The notes beneath the pieces were generated by a model that searched no databases, was not told the origin of the DNA, and saw nothing but the letters and a program-made list of their open reading frames with translations. The position numbers and the translations under genes are program-made. A stretch of 64,000 bases of DNA from Fibrivirga algicola (GTDB taxonomy: Bacteria; Bacteroidota; Bacteroidia; Cytophagales; Spirosomataceae): contig NZ_WAEL01000007.1 of NCBI RefSeq assembly GCF_011742925.1, positions 186,001-250,000 of the forward strand, read 5' to 3'. This document shows positions 34,814 to 42,339 of the stretch, piece after piece (the first letter of the stretch is position 1; every line of letters begins with the position of its first letter).

Positions 34814-36148
34814 ATGAATGATTTACGTACCCCCCGTGGATTCGATCACGTACTTGCCGCCCTGGGCATCGAGTCGTTGAACCCCATGCAACTAGCAGCC
34901 GAAGCGGCAATCCAGCCTGGCACCGACACTTTTCTGAGGGCTCCAACCGGCTCGGGGAAAACCCTCGGTTTTCTGCTGCCGGTGTTGAAACTGCTCCAGG
35001 CCAACCAGGAAAAGGTACAGTGCCTGGTGCTGGTGCCCTCGCGTGAGTTGGCGATGCAGATCGAGCAGGTGTGGCGTAAGATGGCGACGGGGTTCAAGGT
35101 GAATGTGTGTTACGGCGGCCACTCGGTGGATACCGAAGTGAAGAACCTGAGCAATCCGCCCGCCCTGCTGATTGGCACTCCCGGCCGTATTGCCGACCAC
35201 CTGACGCGCCGCAACTTCGCCACCGACGGGATTCATACGCTGGTGCTCGATGAGTTCGATAAATCACTGACGCTGGGCTTCCACGACGAAATGGCGTACA
35301 TCGTCGAGAAACTCTCCAATCTCGAGACACGGGTGCTGGTGTCGGCCACATCGGGTATTGCCATTCCGGATTTTATCGACCTGCACAACCCGACCCAACT
35401 GACGTTTGAGGCCGACGAAGACCGGTCTGAATCCTTCTCCCTGCAGGTTGTGGCTACTGATGGCCCCGATGATCGGGCGACGCTGTTTCGGCTCTTATGT
35501 ACGCTCGGTTCAGAATCGGCCCTGATTTTCTGCAACCTTCGCGACACCGTGGAGCAGTTAAGTGAGTGGCTCAATAGCAAGGGGTTATACAGCACGGCCT
35601 ACCATGGAGCATTGGAGCAGGCTGATCGCGAACGTGCGCTGATCCGGTTCCGGGGAGGCAGTGTAACGTACCTGATCACGACCGACCTGGCGGCGCGTGG
35701 CCTCGATATTCCGGACATGAAGCACGTAATTCACTACGAATTGCCGACGCACGCCACCGAGTTTACCCACCGCAACGGACGCACCGCCCGGATGCACGCG
35801 TCGGGTACTGCCTACGTGTTGCTGCCCAAGGGTGAAACTGGTCCGTTTTATATGCCCGAGCAGCTTGAGACGTTTACATTGCCCGCCCAGGCTCCGCCGT
35901 TGCCCGCCCCGCCTGCCTACACGACAGTTTACATCAGCGGAGGTAAAAAGAATAAAATCAATAAAATAGATATTGTTGGCTTTTTTGGTCAGAAAGGCCA
36001 ACTTGCCAAAGATGATCTGGGCCGGATTGAAGTCGGTGACTTTATCTCGTTTGCTTCCGTTCGCCGCGACAAAGTGGCCGATCTGCTCAAGCGGATTCAA
36101 AACGAGAAAATGAAAGGCAAGAAATACAAAATTGAAGTAGCCAGGTAG
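34814..36148 (+). CDS. DEAD-box RNA helicase with DbpA-type RNA-binding domain
   Basis: The 444-residue protein has the helicase core with motif I APTGSGKT, PSRELAMQ, TPGRIAD, motif II DEFD (instead of DEAD), motif III SAT and motif VI HRNGRTARM, which departs from the common HRxGRTGR. The last 75 residues (TTVYISGGKKNKINKIDIVGFF ... GRIEVGDFISFASVRRDKVADLLKRIQ) form a DbpA RNA-binding domain. E. coli DbpA binds hairpin 92 of 23S rRNA during large-subunit assembly, so a ribosome biogenesis role is likely. It diverges from the two-helicase operon on the minus strand. Confidence 0.93.
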   Translation: MNDLRTPRGFDHVLAALGIESLNPMQLAAEAAIQPGTDTFLRAPTGSGKTLGFLLPVLKLLQANQEKVQCLVLVPSRELAMQIEQVWRKMATGFKVNVCYGGHSVDTEVKNLSNPPALLIGTPGRIADHLTRRNFATDGIHTLVLDEFDKSLTLGFHDEMAYIVEKLSNLETRVLVSATSGIAIPDFIDLHNPTQLTFEADEDRSESFSLQVVATDGPDDRATLFRLLCTLGSESALIFCNLRDTVEQLSEWLNSKGLYSTAYHGALEQADRERALIRFRGGSVTYLITTDLAARGLDIPDMKHVIHYELPTHATEFTHRNGRTARMHASGTAYVLLPKGETGPFYMPEQLETFTLPAQAPPLPAPPAYTTVYISGGKKNKINKIDIVGFFGQKGQLAKDDLGRIEVGDFISFASVRRDKVADLLKRIQNEKMKGKKYKIEVAR

Positions 36149-36214
36149 CGTACCACGGGTTTCAGTAGGGTAGGCCTACCTAGCACAAACAGAACGGATT
36201 AGCAACTGACCAGT

Positions 36215-36607
36215 ATGAAAAAAGTAACAGGCATTGGCGGCGTATTTTTCAAATCGGATAACCCCACAGCCATGAACGAGTGGTACGCTAAAAACCTGGG
36301 TCTGGACACCAGCGAACACGGCGCATCATTTGACTGGCGAGAGGCTGATGACCCGTCGAAAAAAGGCGCGACAGCCTGGTGTGCGTTTCCTGCGGATACC
36401 GGTTATTTTAACCCGTCGACGAAGCCATTCATGATCAATTATCGGGTAGCCAACCTAGTTGCCTTGGTGACTGAGTTACGCACAGAAAACGTGGTTATTG
36501 TGGACGAAATCGCTGAGTCTGACTATGGTAAGTTCGTACATATCCTCGATCCGGAAGGCAACATCATTGAGCTTTGGGAGCCGAATGAAGCGGCAGAACA
36601 GGCTTAA
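36215..36607 (+). CDS. VOC-superfamily protein (glyoxalase/bleomycin-resistance-like)
   Basis: The 130-residue protein is a two-module VOC fold: ITGIGGVFFKSDNP..MNEWYAKNLGLD in the first half, MINYRVANLVALVTELR and VHILDPEGNIIELWEP in the second. The final Glu of IELWEP is the usual metal ligand; the expected His near the start is not obvious, so enzymatic activity is uncertain. Its 3' end overlaps the next gene by 23 nt. Confidence 0.92.
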   Translation: MKKVTGIGGVFFKSDNPTAMNEWYAKNLGLDTSEHGASFDWREADDPSKKGATAWCAFPADTGYFNPSTKPFMINYRVANLVALVTELRTENVVIVDEIAESDYGKFVHILDPEGNIIELWEPNEAAEQA

Positions 36608-37154
36608 CGGCTTTGTCCTCAGCCTGCTCTTTTTTGCCATGGTCAACCTGGCCAGCGCGCAGAAAGCGAGCACCGGTAGTTTCAACAACATACTGCCTGC
36701 CAACCGCCGGTATGCGCCTGTGCTGGACTCGTCGATCAACGTCGCAGCGTTATCGTTGGCAGTACGAAATCAGCTGATTGAGAAACTTTATGAGGTTGAT
36801 CAGTTGTACCGGGTATCCCTTCATCGCTCGGGTCTGGTACAAGGTAGCGCCGAAGAAAAGAAGTACATTAATTTGATTATGATTAATGACCCTGTTAATC
36901 AGACGTTACTGCTGAAAATTCTCAACGTAGATGGCTGGCCCTGCGACCTGAAGCGAGGGGCTGAATCGCTGTCATACAAAGCGTGGTTCATTGTTTGGCA
37001 CGACAGAGGTTCGTACGAAGGAATGAGCCGGTTTTATCCCTATCTGGTAAAAGCAAACGCATCGAAATGCATTAGTGCCAGTCAGTTCAAAGAGGTGAGT
37101 GATGTACTGAGCCAGGTACGTGCGTTCCGGAAAGGATTCCCGTCGGCTCACTGA
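36585..37154 (+). CDS. Secreted protein of unknown function (DUF6624-like length and style)
   Basis: The true start is taken as the ATG at 36585, because it opens a good signal peptide (MKRQNRLNGFVLSLLFFAMVNLASAQ); an earlier Met in the frame lies well inside the VOC gene. The 189-residue product overlaps the VOC gene by 23 nt. The mature part is helical with conserved-looking DQLYR, NDPVNQTLLLKILNVDGWP, AWFIVWHDRG and MSRFYPYL segments, reminiscent of Bacteroidota proteins annotated DUF6624, though I hold that name loosely. Function is unknown. Confidence 0.78.
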   Translation: MKRQNRLNGFVLSLLFFAMVNLASAQKASTGSFNNILPANRRYAPVLDSSINVAALSLAVRNQLIEKLYEVDQLYRVSLHRSGLVQGSAEEKKYINLIMINDPVNQTLLLKILNVDGWPCDLKRGAESLSYKAWFIVWHDRGSYEGMSRFYPYLVKANASKCISASQFKEVSDVLSQVRAFRKGFPSAH

Positions 37155-37248
37155 AACAGACAAGTATATCAGGCCGGTAACCGCAAGAAAACACAGGCCT
37201 GCGTAGAGCCAGTTGGGAAGAGACAAGTAACCATAAATCACTCGTTAA

Positions 37249-37315
37249 CCTTCCTAAACATAAAAAATCCCGCTCTTAAGTAGCTTAGGAGCGGGATTTT
37301 TTATGTTTAGGAAGG
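37249..37315. terminator. Very long hairpin between convergent genes
   Basis: Two 32-nt arms (37249-37280 and 37284-37315) are inverted repeats with a single difference and a 3-nt loop. The difference is T opposite G, so the + strand RNA pairs fully. The centre contains the GC-rich stem with A-run and T-run flanks expected of a bidirectional terminator, but the repeat extends about 10 bp beyond what termination needs. It separates the convergent 36585 (+) and msrA (-) genes. Confidence 0.93.
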
Positions 37316-37324
37316 GCGTCAGGT

Positions 37325-37972
37325 CTACATCCCTTCTTTCTTTAGTTTTCCCTGCATCGCATGACGGAGTTTCTCTACTTTGGGGAGCGACACACTCTGG
37401 ATGTACGATTGGTCGGGATGAAGCTTGCAGTAATTCTGGTGGTACATTTCGGCCGGGTAAAACACGCTGAACGGCACGACCTCTGTAACCACCGGATTAG
37501 GGTACTGCTTCGACGCGTTGACCCGCTGAATGGCCGCCAGGATCGCCTGTTTCTCGGCAGCTGTCCGGTAAAATGCTACCGACCGGTAGTCACGTCCTCG
37601 ATCTGGGCCCTGCCGATTGAGCGTGGTGGGGTCGTGACCAGCAAAAAAGGCCGTCAGCAATTCCGCGTAGCTAATCACCTTGGGATCATAATACACCTGC
37701 ACCGATTCGGCATGGCCCGTCTGGTCGGTACCCACCTGCTGATAAGTTGGATTGGGTACGTTGCCGCCCGAGTAACCAGAAATAACGTCCCGCACGCCCC
37801 GAAGTTGATCGAAGCCTTCTTCCTGAGCCCAGAAGCAGCCGCCCGCAAAGGTAGCTACCGCTTCACCGGCTTTCAGCTTGGGCAGCGTGGCTGGGGCCGT
37901 TTCATCACGCTGAGCCTGTACTGCGCTGGCTGTCAGTAGTAAACTGAAAAATAGTGAATGAATGAATTTCAT
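37325..37972 (-). CDS. msrA: Peptide methionine sulfoxide reductase MsrA, exported
   Basis: The 215-residue protein has a signal peptide (MKFIHSLFFSLLLTASAVQAQ) followed by the MsrA domain with the catalytic Cys46 in GGCFWAQEEGFDQL. Other family motifs are GVRDVISGYSGG, YQQVGTDQTGHAESVQVYYDP, FFAGHDPTTLNRQGPDRGRDYRSVAFY and FYPAEMYHQNYCKLHPDQSYI. It reduces the S-epimer of methionine sulfoxide in proteins using thioredoxin-like donors; the signal peptide places it in the periplasm. It ends at the long hairpin terminator. Confidence 0.95.
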   Translation of the reverse strand: MKFIHSLFFSLLLTASAVQAQRDETAPATLPKLKAGEAVATFAGGCFWAQEEGFDQLRGVRDVISGYSGGNVPNPTYQQVGTDQTGHAESVQVYYDPKVISYAELLTAFFAGHDPTTLNRQGPDRGRDYRSVAFYRTAAEKQAILAAIQRVNASKQYPNPVVTEVVPFSVFYPAEMYHQNYCKLHPDQSYIQSVSLPKVEKLRHAMQGKLKKEGM

Positions 37973-38236
37973 ATTATATGTTTATTTAATGATGTGTATA
38001 GGGGATTTCAGCGGGGTTAGAACGCTTTGTCGCCCAATTCAATCCCCGGTAACTTCGCCCATTGGCTGACCTGACGGAACGAGCAGCTGAGGTGTATCAG
38101 GAAAACATCGTTCACCTGAATGTAATTCGTTCTCGTATAAAAATCGCGGCCAGTGGTAGTGATACGCTACTCGCTGGCCAGCTACAGAGCGGCGGCCAGC
38201 CGGTCTCCGGGGCGTTGCTGTCAGCCAACGCCGAAA

Positions 38237-39505
38237 TCATCCCAACCGGCCAAAGCGTTCGTGGGCCTGCCGGGACAGCGTTTCGCGGTGGTCCGGGTGG
38301 GCAATGTTGATGAGTAACTGGGCTCGCTGCCGCAAGTTTTGCCCGAACAGATCGGCGATTCCCCATTCGGTCACCACGTAGTGAACGTGGGCCCGGGTGG
38401 TAGTTACGCCGGCCCCTTCTTTCAGGAACGGAACAAGTTTACTGAACCCTTTGCTCGTGACCGAGGGGAGGGCAATAATCGGCTTGCCGCCTTCCGACAG
38501 CGAAGCGCCCCGCACAAAATCCATCTGACCGCCTACCCCCGAATATTGCAGGGTGCCGATGGTGTCGGCGCAGATTTGCCCGGTCAGGTCAATCTCAATG
38601 GCGGAATTAATGGCTGTCACTTTCGGGTTCCGCCGGATAATCGATGTATCGTTGGTGTAGCTGGCCTGCTTCATGGCCACTGCCGGGTTGTCGTTAATGA
38701 AGTCGTAGACGCGCTGACTGCCCATCACAAAGCTCGATACAATGCGGTAGGGAAGAACCGTCTTGTGTTCGCCCGTAATGACGCCGCGCTCCACCAGGTC
38801 GATGATGCCATCAGTGAACATCTCGGTATGGATGCCCAGCCCCTTATGGTGAATCAGTTCGGCTAGTGTAGCATTGGGAATGCCGCCGATACCCAGTTGA
38901 AGTGTGGCTCCATCCTCAACCAGACTAGCCACGTATTGCCCGATTTTACGGTCAGTTGCATCAATCTCGCTGGGACGTACCTCGTAAATCGGCTCATCGA
39001 CCTCAATAGCGGCGTGGAGCATCGAAAAGGGGATCAGCCCATCGCCGTGGGTGCGGGGCACGCGGGGATTTACCTGGGCGATCACGTATTTAGCCGCGCG
39101 AATAGCCGCCAGCGACACGTCGACTGAGGGGCCAAGCGAGCAATAACCGTGGGCATCGGGTGGCGATACCTGAATCAGGGCCACGTCGATGGGCAGGATG
39201 TTGCGACTGAACAGCAGCGGAATCTCACTGAGGAAAACAGGGACGTAGTCGCCAATGCCCTGCGCTAGTTGCTTGCGCATGTTGGCCCCGATGAAAAACG
39301 AATTTGGCTTGAATACGCCTTCGTACTGCGGTTCCAGGTAAGGCAGATGCCCTTCGGTATGAATATGGCAGATTTCGATATCGCGAAGCCGGTCGGCCTG
39401 CTCAACCATGGCTTTGATGAGCACATGGGGTGTTTGGGCAACGCTATGGATAAAGACGCGATTACCGCTTTGAATGGCCGATACGGCCTGCTCGGGCGTT
39501 GTCAT
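38237..39505 (-). CDS. Acetyl-CoA hydrolase/CoA-transferase family protein
   Basis: I prefer the ATG at 39505 (MTTPEQAVSAIQSGNRVFIHS); the frame also has a GTG at 39544 that would add 13 residues. The about 422-residue product has the class I CoA-transferase layout of the acetyl-CoA hydrolase/4-hydroxybutyrate CoA-transferase group: NRVFIHSVAQTPHVLIKAM, HTEGHLPYLEP, VSPPDAHGYCSLGPSVD, LQLGIGGIPNA, GVGGQMDFVRGASLSEGGKPIIALPS and EWGIADLFGQNLRQRAQLLI. The Glu expected to form the acyl-CoA intermediate lies in the MFTDGIIDL/ITGEHKT region. It moves CoA between short acyl groups; exact acyl specificity is unknown. Confidence 0.9.
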   Translation of the reverse strand: MTTPEQAVSAIQSGNRVFIHSVAQTPHVLIKAMVEQADRLRDIEICHIHTEGHLPYLEPQYEGVFKPNSFFIGANMRKQLAQGIGDYVPVFLSEIPLLFSRNILPIDVALIQVSPPDAHGYCSLGPSVDVSLAAIRAAKYVIAQVNPRVPRTHGDGLIPFSMLHAAIEVDEPIYEVRPSEIDATDRKIGQYVASLVEDGATLQLGIGGIPNATLAELIHHKGLGIHTEMFTDGIIDLVERGVITGEHKTVLPYRIVSSFVMGSQRVYDFINDNPAVAMKQASYTNDTSIIRRNPKVTAINSAIEIDLTGQICADTIGTLQYSGVGGQMDFVRGASLSEGGKPIIALPSVTSKGFSKLVPFLKEGAGVTTTRAHVHYVVTEWGIADLFGQNLRQRAQLLINIAHPDHRETLSRQAHERFGRLG

Positions 39506-39628
39506 GGGGGCGTTAACTGATTGATCTGGTGGTGAAAAAGTCACTGTCAGTTAAACCCAAAATAGAACGGCCTGGTTGCGCGTAGCAGGTACGTTCGCCG
39601 CATTCATGACGAACGTACCTGCCGCCTG

Positions 39629-40228
39629 CTACTGGCCAATAAACTTGGCGGTGACCTCAGTCACGCGTTTCCCCTGAAAACGAGCAGACGCAAGCGCTGT
39701 TTCGTCGGGAGAAAGCGTGCCGTTCTGGCTGGTAAACGATGCACCATACGGGTTACCCGACTGAAACTGAATCGGATCGGCGTAGCTAGGGGCCACAATT
39801 AGTGCGCCCCAGCTGTAGAACGTATTGTTGATGGCCAAAATCGTTGATTCGTGCCCGCCATGCAGGGTGGCAACGGTACAAAACGATGAGCCAACTTTGT
39901 TGATCAGTTTACCCGCGCCCCAAAGCGGCCCCGTTGAATCGAGGAACTGCTTGAGCTGTGAGGAAGGCAGCCCATAGCGCGTAGGAGTACCCAGAATGAT
40001 GGCATCGGCCCATTCCAGGTCGTCCAGCGTAGCTTCGGGTAAATCCTGCGTCTCCAGGCGGTGTTTGCTCCAGCCTTCGTTAGAGGCAATGGCTTCGTCG
40101 GGGGCCAACTCCTTTACTTTCAAAAGGCGAACTTCGGCGCCCGCCGCTGTCGCGCCTTCTTCAATTGCTTTTGCCAGTTTGTAGGTCGTGCCGGTAGCAC
40201 TGTAATAGATGATTGCAACCTTTGCCAT
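39629..40228 (-). CDS. wrbA: NAD(P)H:quinone oxidoreductase WrbA
   Basis: The ATG at 40228 gives 199 residues starting MAKVAIIYYSATGTTYKLA, the usual WrbA length; an upstream Met would add 12 residues that do not fit the family. FMN-binding and quinone-site motifs are visible: YSATGTTYKLA, GTPTRYGLPSSQLKQFLDSTGPLW, GSSFCTVATLHGGHESTI and PYGASFTS. WrbA is a flavodoxin-like two-electron quinone reductase that protects against semiquinones. It is followed on the same strand by the CoA-transferase gene 124 nt away. Confidence 0.95.
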   Translation of the reverse strand: MAKVAIIYYSATGTTYKLAKAIEEGATAAGAEVRLLKVKELAPDEAIASNEGWSKHRLETQDLPEATLDDLEWADAIILGTPTRYGLPSSQLKQFLDSTGPLWGAGKLINKVGSSFCTVATLHGGHESTILAINNTFYSWGALIVAPSYADPIQFQSGNPYGASFTSQNGTLSPDETALASARFQGKRVTEVTAKFIGQ

Positions 40229-40417
40229 GTTGGTTTTTCGTACGTTGAGGTTTTGGTACTCCATTACTTAAATGTAGGTACATCTATTAATGTTTAGGAA
40301 AATAGATCGGCTGGCCGAATCATGAGTTTTGGGTGAGTCACTATTTGTGTGTTCTGCTATACCTTGTTTGGCAGAATTATTGCATAATGCGAGACGGGTC
40401 CCGTACTTAATTTATCT

Positions 40418-41422
40418 ATGAAACTACCATATACACTACTCGTCATCAGTGTACTGTCGTCTACCAAGCTGCTAGGACAGAGTCAGATTGTTGTTCCCGA
40501 TAACACACCGGTTGCCATCAGTTCCGACAATGGCACGTCGAATCTGTACGTAGGGCAAAGCACGTCGCTGGTTAGCGGAGCCTCGGCCAACACGTTTCTT
40601 GGTAGTCAGGCCGGGCAGAGCAATACCTCGGGTGCGCGTAACACGTTTATGGGCCTGAAAGCAGGCTTTCCCAACACAATCGGCTCTAACAACACGTTTG
40701 TTGGATTTGAAGCGGGCAAGAACAATACCGACGGCAGCGATAATGTATTTATGGGCTTCAATGCCGGTCAGAGTCTGCGCGGTGGGCGTGGCAACAGTGG
40801 TATTGGTGTAGGGGCCGGTCCGCTCGACGGTGATGGTACCAACAACACGTACCTGGGCATCAACGCCAGCAGCAGCAAGGGATTGTCGAATGCAACGGCG
40901 ATTGGGGCCAACGCCCGGGTGCTAAGCAGCAACGCGCTCATTCTGGGCAACGGCGCCAACGTAGGGATCGGCAATTCGTCGCCGCAAAGTTTGCTCGAAC
41001 TAACCGCCCGCACTGAGCATCAGAGTGGCCTGCGGTTTACAAACCTGACGGCGCAGTCGCCCGTCCAGCAGCAGCTTGTCGACAAATTCCTGACGGTATC
41101 TGACAAAGGTGATGTGATGCTGGCCAGCCAGCTCAGTACCAGTCAGCTGGTGGTTCGTACTCACCGGGCCAGCGACTGGGCCGACTATGTGTTTAGCACA
41201 AATTACCGGATTCAATCACTACGCGCGGTAGAGACCTACATTCAGCAGCATGGCCATTTGCCGGGAGTGCCTTCTGCCACAGAGATGACGGAGACCGGTG
41301 TTGACCTTACCAAACTGCTGACGACCCTGGTGCGGCAAAATGAAGAGCTGACCCTGCACCTGATCCGGCAGGAGAAAGAGATCAAGGCACTCAAAGCAAC
41401 CATGAAGGCCCGGAAACGGTAA
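40418..41422 (+). CDS. Secreted repeat protein with tail-fibre-like C-terminus
   Basis: The 334-residue protein has a signal peptide (about 1-22). Residues 41-142 consist of six 17-residue repeats of the form NTFxGxxAGxxNTxGxx, the first and last degenerate, which resemble beta-solenoid heads of trimeric adhesins. The C-terminal part (about 240-330) is the common Bacteroidota tail-fibre-domain module: ADYVFSTNYRIQSLRAVETYIQQHGHLPGVPSA, then a coiled coil (TLVRQNEELTLHLIRQEKEIKALK). It is probably a surface-exposed or appendage-like trimer. The gene ends just before a perfect 28-bp hairpin. Confidence 0.85.
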   Translation: MKLPYTLLVISVLSSTKLLGQSQIVVPDNTPVAISSDNGTSNLYVGQSTSLVSGASANTFLGSQAGQSNTSGARNTFMGLKAGFPNTIGSNNTFVGFEAGKNNTDGSDNVFMGFNAGQSLRGGRGNSGIGVGAGPLDGDGTNNTYLGINASSSKGLSNATAIGANARVLSSNALILGNGANVGIGNSSPQSLLELTARTEHQSGLRFTNLTAQSPVQQQLVDKFLTVSDKGDVMLASQLSTSQLVVRTHRASDWADYVFSTNYRIQSLRAVETYIQQHGHLPGVPSATEMTETGVDLTKLLTTLVRQNEELTLHLIRQEKEIKALKATMKARKR

Positions 41423-41434
41423 ACCGACTGGTCG

Positions 41435-41499
41435 CGTCAACAATAAAAAGCCCGGCAATCAGTGTGTATCGCTGATTGCCGGGCTTTTTATTGTTGACG
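41435..41499. terminator. Perfect 28-bp inverted repeat, terminator fused to next promoter
   Basis: Arms 41435-41462 and 41472-41499 are perfectly complementary with a 9-nt loop. The GC-rich centre (AAGCCCGGCAATC) is flanked by A-run and T-run, so it can terminate. The right arm runs without a gap into the TATCTTTG promoter box at 41500, and the arm carries the TTG that could be the -33 element. Confidence 0.92.
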
Positions 41500-41507
41500 T
41501 ATCTTTG
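41476..41507 (+). promoter_or_regulatory. Promoter of the PAP2 gene overlapping a hairpin
   Basis: The -7 box TATCTTTG (41500-41507) matches TAnnTTTG exactly. A TTG at 41476-41478 lies 21 nt upstream, within the allowed spacing, inside the right hairpin arm. The ATG at 41517 is 9 nt after the box, which argues against the TTG at 41505 as the start. Confidence 0.65.
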
Positions 41508-41516
41508 CAGCCCCTT

Positions 41517-42200
41517 ATGAATGAATCCCTGAAAGATACGCTGGTCAGCGACGCACACTCGCTGCGCTGGAAAGAGGCCTGGAAACAGCCACTATTCCGC
41601 CGGATGGCCATTGGTGGTTTACTGCTTGTTTGTGCATTGCTGGCCGTGTGGCCGACGTACCTGGCGAAGATCGAAGCGCGGGACGGTCTGGTGCTGAACG
41701 ACTTCGTGCTCAATGCATTGCCGCGTCGCGATGTGTCGCTACCCGTGTTTATCAGCCTGTGGGGCGCGGCTCTGTTGCTGATCTACCGGGTACAGAAAGC
41801 GCCGGGAATTTATCTGCAGTTTATCTGGGCCTACGCATTCCTGTTTATTGCCCGGATTATCAGCATCGGCCTGACCCCGCTCGACCCGCCCCCCGGCCTT
41901 ATCGAACTGCGCGACCCGCTGAGCAATTATTTTTACGGGGCTAAATTCATCACGAAAGATCTTTTTTTCTCGGGGCATACCGCCAGTATCTGCCTCATGG
42001 CCTTCTGTCTGGTAAAACCGCTCGACCGATGGCTGGTTTTTATCGGTGCGTTTGTCGTGGGTGTAGGCGTACTGATTCAGCGCGTTCACTACACCGCCGA
42101 CGTGATAGCAGCCCCGCTGTTTACCTACCTGGTTTACTGGGTAGCCGGTTGGTTCATCCGCAAAACCATGTCTAATACTGAAGTAAATAGGAATAACTGA
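41517..42200 (+). CDS. PAP2-like membrane phosphatase (sphingomyelin-synthase-related)
   Basis: The start is placed at the ATG at 41517, downstream of the promoter box; the product is 227 residues. It has about five or six membrane segments and the PAP2_C signature of the sphingomyelin-synthase-like group: DLFFSGHTASICLMAF with the catalytic His, and RVHYTADVIAAPLFTYL with the second His and Asp. Such enzymes transfer or remove phospho-head-groups from lipids. Bacteroidota make sphingolipids, so a role in sphingolipid or undecaprenyl-phosphate metabolism is possible but unproven. Confidence 0.85.
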   Translation: MNESLKDTLVSDAHSLRWKEAWKQPLFRRMAIGGLLLVCALLAVWPTYLAKIEARDGLVLNDFVLNALPRRDVSLPVFISLWGAALLLIYRVQKAPGIYLQFIWAYAFLFIARIISIGLTPLDPPPGLIELRDPLSNYFYGAKFITKDLFFSGHTASICLMAFCLVKPLDRWLVFIGAFVVGVGVLIQRVHYTADVIAAPLFTYLVYWVAGWFIRKTMSNTEVNRNN

Positions 42201-42312
42201 AACGTCTGGGTAGTGCGTAGAGTCATCAGTAGGATTACTAATTAGATATCTGGGTGGCAATTAAGTATAATTCGATAGCGGCATAGTAAAAATGCGGTCA
42301 TCGATTGCTTTT

Positions 42313-42338
42313 CGGGGCAGGATATTTTAACTGCCCCG
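42313..42338 (+). promoter_or_regulatory. Hairpin directly before the TonB-receptor start codon
   Basis: The perfect 8-bp inverted repeat CGGGGCAG / CTGCCCCG with a 10-nt AT loop ends one base before the ATG at 42340. There is no T-run after it. It could limit ribosome access or bind a regulator. Confidence 0.5.
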
Positions 42339-42339
42339 C

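Noticed and set aside
36169-36180. 12-bp perfect palindrome GGTAGGCCTACC
   Set aside because: It is short, without a loop or T-run, and lies between a helicase and an unrelated VOC gene; chance occurrence is plausible.
38062-38310. Open frame of 82 codons on the + strand beside the CoA-transferase gene
   Set aside because: It overlaps the 3' end of the CoA-transferase, has no recognisable domain, signal or promoter box, and an equally long frame exists on the other strand. I treat the 37973-38236 gap as non-coding.
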